This document shows, one piece after another, positions 5,700 to 6,883 of a stretch of 6,883 nucleotides of DNA. Within the stretch, counting starts at the first letter, position 1. Every line of letters begins with the position of its first letter. The translations under genes were made by a program, and so were the position numbers. The DNA is from Verrucomicrobiota bacterium (GTDB taxonomy: Bacteria; Verrucomicrobiota; Verrucomicrobiia; Verrucomicrobiales; DEV007): assembly GCA_020630835.1 (NCBI GenBank), contig JAHDIL010000086.1, forward strand, positions 1 to 6,883, written 5' to 3'. The notes below the pieces were generated by a model. The model saw nothing but the letters and a program-made list of their open reading frames with translations, was not told the DNA's origin and searched no databases.

Positions 5700-5800
5700 C
5701 AAGCTCTACAAGGCGAGCCGCCGTTGTGGGCAGGATCGGGTGCGTAGCTCTCGTTGGTTCGCGCTTCCCCTTCTCCCATCCTTGATGGTGGTCTTCGCAC

Positions 5801-6883
5801 TCACCCCGCCAAAGCCGCTTCCTCGCACCCTTTAATGTCTAACTTCCCTGATGCCAGCATCGGAATGGCGTCTACTTGCACGACGCTCTTGGGAATCCAT
5901 AGGGATGGGATGCCATCCTCTAACAGCTGCTTGCGTAGGGTCTTTATATCAAGATCTGGCTCGGCTGAGATCAAGATGATCGCCTCTCCCTTCGCCTCAT
6001 CTGGCACTCCGACGACGGCGACCTTTTGTTCGTCGTCGCCGAGTTTCGCAGCTGCGGTAATGGCGGATTCTAGAGTCTCATGTGGCACCATTTCGCCACC
6101 AATTTTGGAGAAACGTGAGAGTCGACCCTCAATATAAAGGAAGCCGTCTTCATCAACTCGCCCCAGATCGCCAGTCATGAACCAGCGTCCTTGTTTTACC
6201 TCTTTTGTTTTCTCATCTAGGCCTAGATAGCCTTCGAAGACATTAGCTCCGCGGAACCAGATCATGCCGGTCTCATTGAGCGGCAAAGGCTGGTGTGTCT
6301 CTGGATCGGTAATGCGGACCGCTAGGCCGGGGACAAATAGTCCTACGGACCCCAGGCGCCGATTGGCAAGAATGCTATGCCGCTCGTCTTCGTCCGCGTC
6401 GAGACTAGGATCGAGGATATTGAAGTTAGTCACTGGAGCGGTCTCTGTTAGGCCGTATCCCTCACAGACGGGTAGTCCGAAGCGCTGCTCAAAAGCTTTT
6501 GCGACTTTGGCAGGGAGTTTCTCGGCCCCGGTGACAACGAGTTTGAGGCTTTTCAGTTGCTCGGGCTGTGCACGGCGCAGGTAGCCGCGAAGGAATGTGG
6601 GTGTCGCGAGCAGTAGGTTGATCTCATATTTTTCGATTAATTCAGCCAGCTTGGGCACCTCAAGCGGGCTGGGGTAGGTGACTAGAGAAACGCCTTCGAT
6701 GATAGGATACCACATAGTAGCCGTGCAGCCGAGGCTGTGGAAAAGAGGGAGGCAGCCTAACACTTTATCTGTTGTCTTTAAATTAAGGCGCGTGGCGAAT
6801 TGGTTGACGTTTCCGAGCAAATTTCGATGAGATAGCACCACCCCTTTCGGTGTCCCCGAGCTACCGCTGGTAAATAGGAGAAC
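5801..6883 (-). CDS. AMP-forming acyl-CoA/acyl-ACP ligase, Aas-like (C-terminal 360 residues; start outside window)
   Basis: The frame is open to the window edge, so the start codon and N-terminus lie beyond 6883; a GTG at 6841 is internal. Visible residues begin at the AMP-binding P-loop TSGSSGTPKGV (5-15 of the visible part). They continue through YGLTETAP (143-150), TGDLGRVDEDG (237-247), the hinge region RLSRFSKIGGEMVP (254-267) and the C-terminal SGKLD (345-349), whose lysine is the expected adenylation lysine. The enzyme activates a fatty acid with ATP to an acyl-adenylate and passes it to CoA or ACP. The SRFSKIGGEMVP hinge is typical of the ligase domain in Aas-type acyl-ACP synthetase/acyltransferase proteins of membrane lipid turnover. 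Such proteins often have an acyltransferase or MFS part at the N-terminus, which cannot be seen here. A stand-alone long-chain acyl-CoA ligase is the alternative. The chain ends soon after the lysine, a normal C-terminus. Confidence 0.9.
   Translation of the reverse strand, partial: VLLFTSGSSGTPKGVVLSHRNLLGNVNQFATRLNLKTTDKVLGCLPLFHSLGCTATMWYPIIEGVSLVTYPSPLEVPKLAELIEKYEINLLLATPTFLRGYLRRAQPEQLKSLKLVVTGAEKLPAKVAKAFEQRFGLPVCEGYGLTETAPVTNFNILDPSLDADEDERHSILANRRLGSVGLFVPGLAVRITDPETHQPLPLNETGMIWFRGANVFEGYLGLDEKTKEVKQGRWFMTGDLGRVDEDGFLYIEGRLSRFSKIGGEMVPHETLESAITAAAKLGDDEQKVAVVGVPDEAKGEAIILISAEPDLDIKTLRKQLLEDGIPSLWIPKSVVQVDAIPMLASGKLDIKGCEEAALAG

Noticed and set aside
5597..5800. 67-residue open frame on the minus strand in the gap before the ligase
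   Set aside because: Its KIRVIRGFF segment is the typical spurious translation of the CACGGATT-type repeat; no start signal or family support.

Overview
The window is an ordinary-looking chromosomal stretch of a Gram-negative bacterium with mid-range GC. It carries nine protein genes, seven complete and two cut by the window edges. The best guess at the host is Verrucomicrobiota, possibly near Puniceicoccales/Opitutales. That rests on the lipoprotein-type signal peptide, a GbsR-type regulator, the style of the DTD and TadA sequences, and the near absence of Shine-Dalgarno sequences. The assignment is an inference and has not been tested by a search. No RNA gene, CRISPR array, insertion sequence or phage gene was seen.

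Region 1 (1-1950) is a redox or detoxification module. The N-terminus of a LysR-type regulator is read leftward off the edge. Divergent from it are a pirin-type cupin with all four metal ligands, a four-helix DoxX membrane protein, and an NADPH-dependent FMN reductase-like flavodoxin-fold protein. The last three lie in tandem with short gaps and are probably one operon under the LysR protein. A dioxygenase-like cupin, a DoxX protein and a flavin reductase together suggest handling of quinones, catechols or flavonoids, or a response to electrophiles.

Region 2 (1980-3816) holds an uncharacterised lipoprotein (minus), D-aminoacyl-tRNA deacylase dtd (plus) and tRNA adenosine deaminase tadA (minus). 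The last two converge with only 5 bp between their stop codons. Both act on tRNA, one removing D-amino acids and the other making wobble inosine.

Region 3 (3817-5608) holds a GbsR/MarR-type regulator with an inverted repeat over its start codon, followed in the same direction by a TIGR01777-type sugar-epimerase-like oxidoreductase. The oxidoreductase ends in an unusual basic tail with an AT-hook-like core.

Region 4 (5609-6883) starts with a 192-bp gap carrying a CACGGATT/CACAGATT repeat-like segment. It ends with the C-terminal 360 residues of an AMP-forming acyl ligase of the Aas-like type on the minus strand, whose N-terminus lies beyond the window.

Nothing here is clearly a new system. 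The points most worth a second look are the AT-hook-like tail, the inverted repeat over the gbsR-like start, the orphan lipoprotein and the LysR-pirin-DoxX-reductase module.
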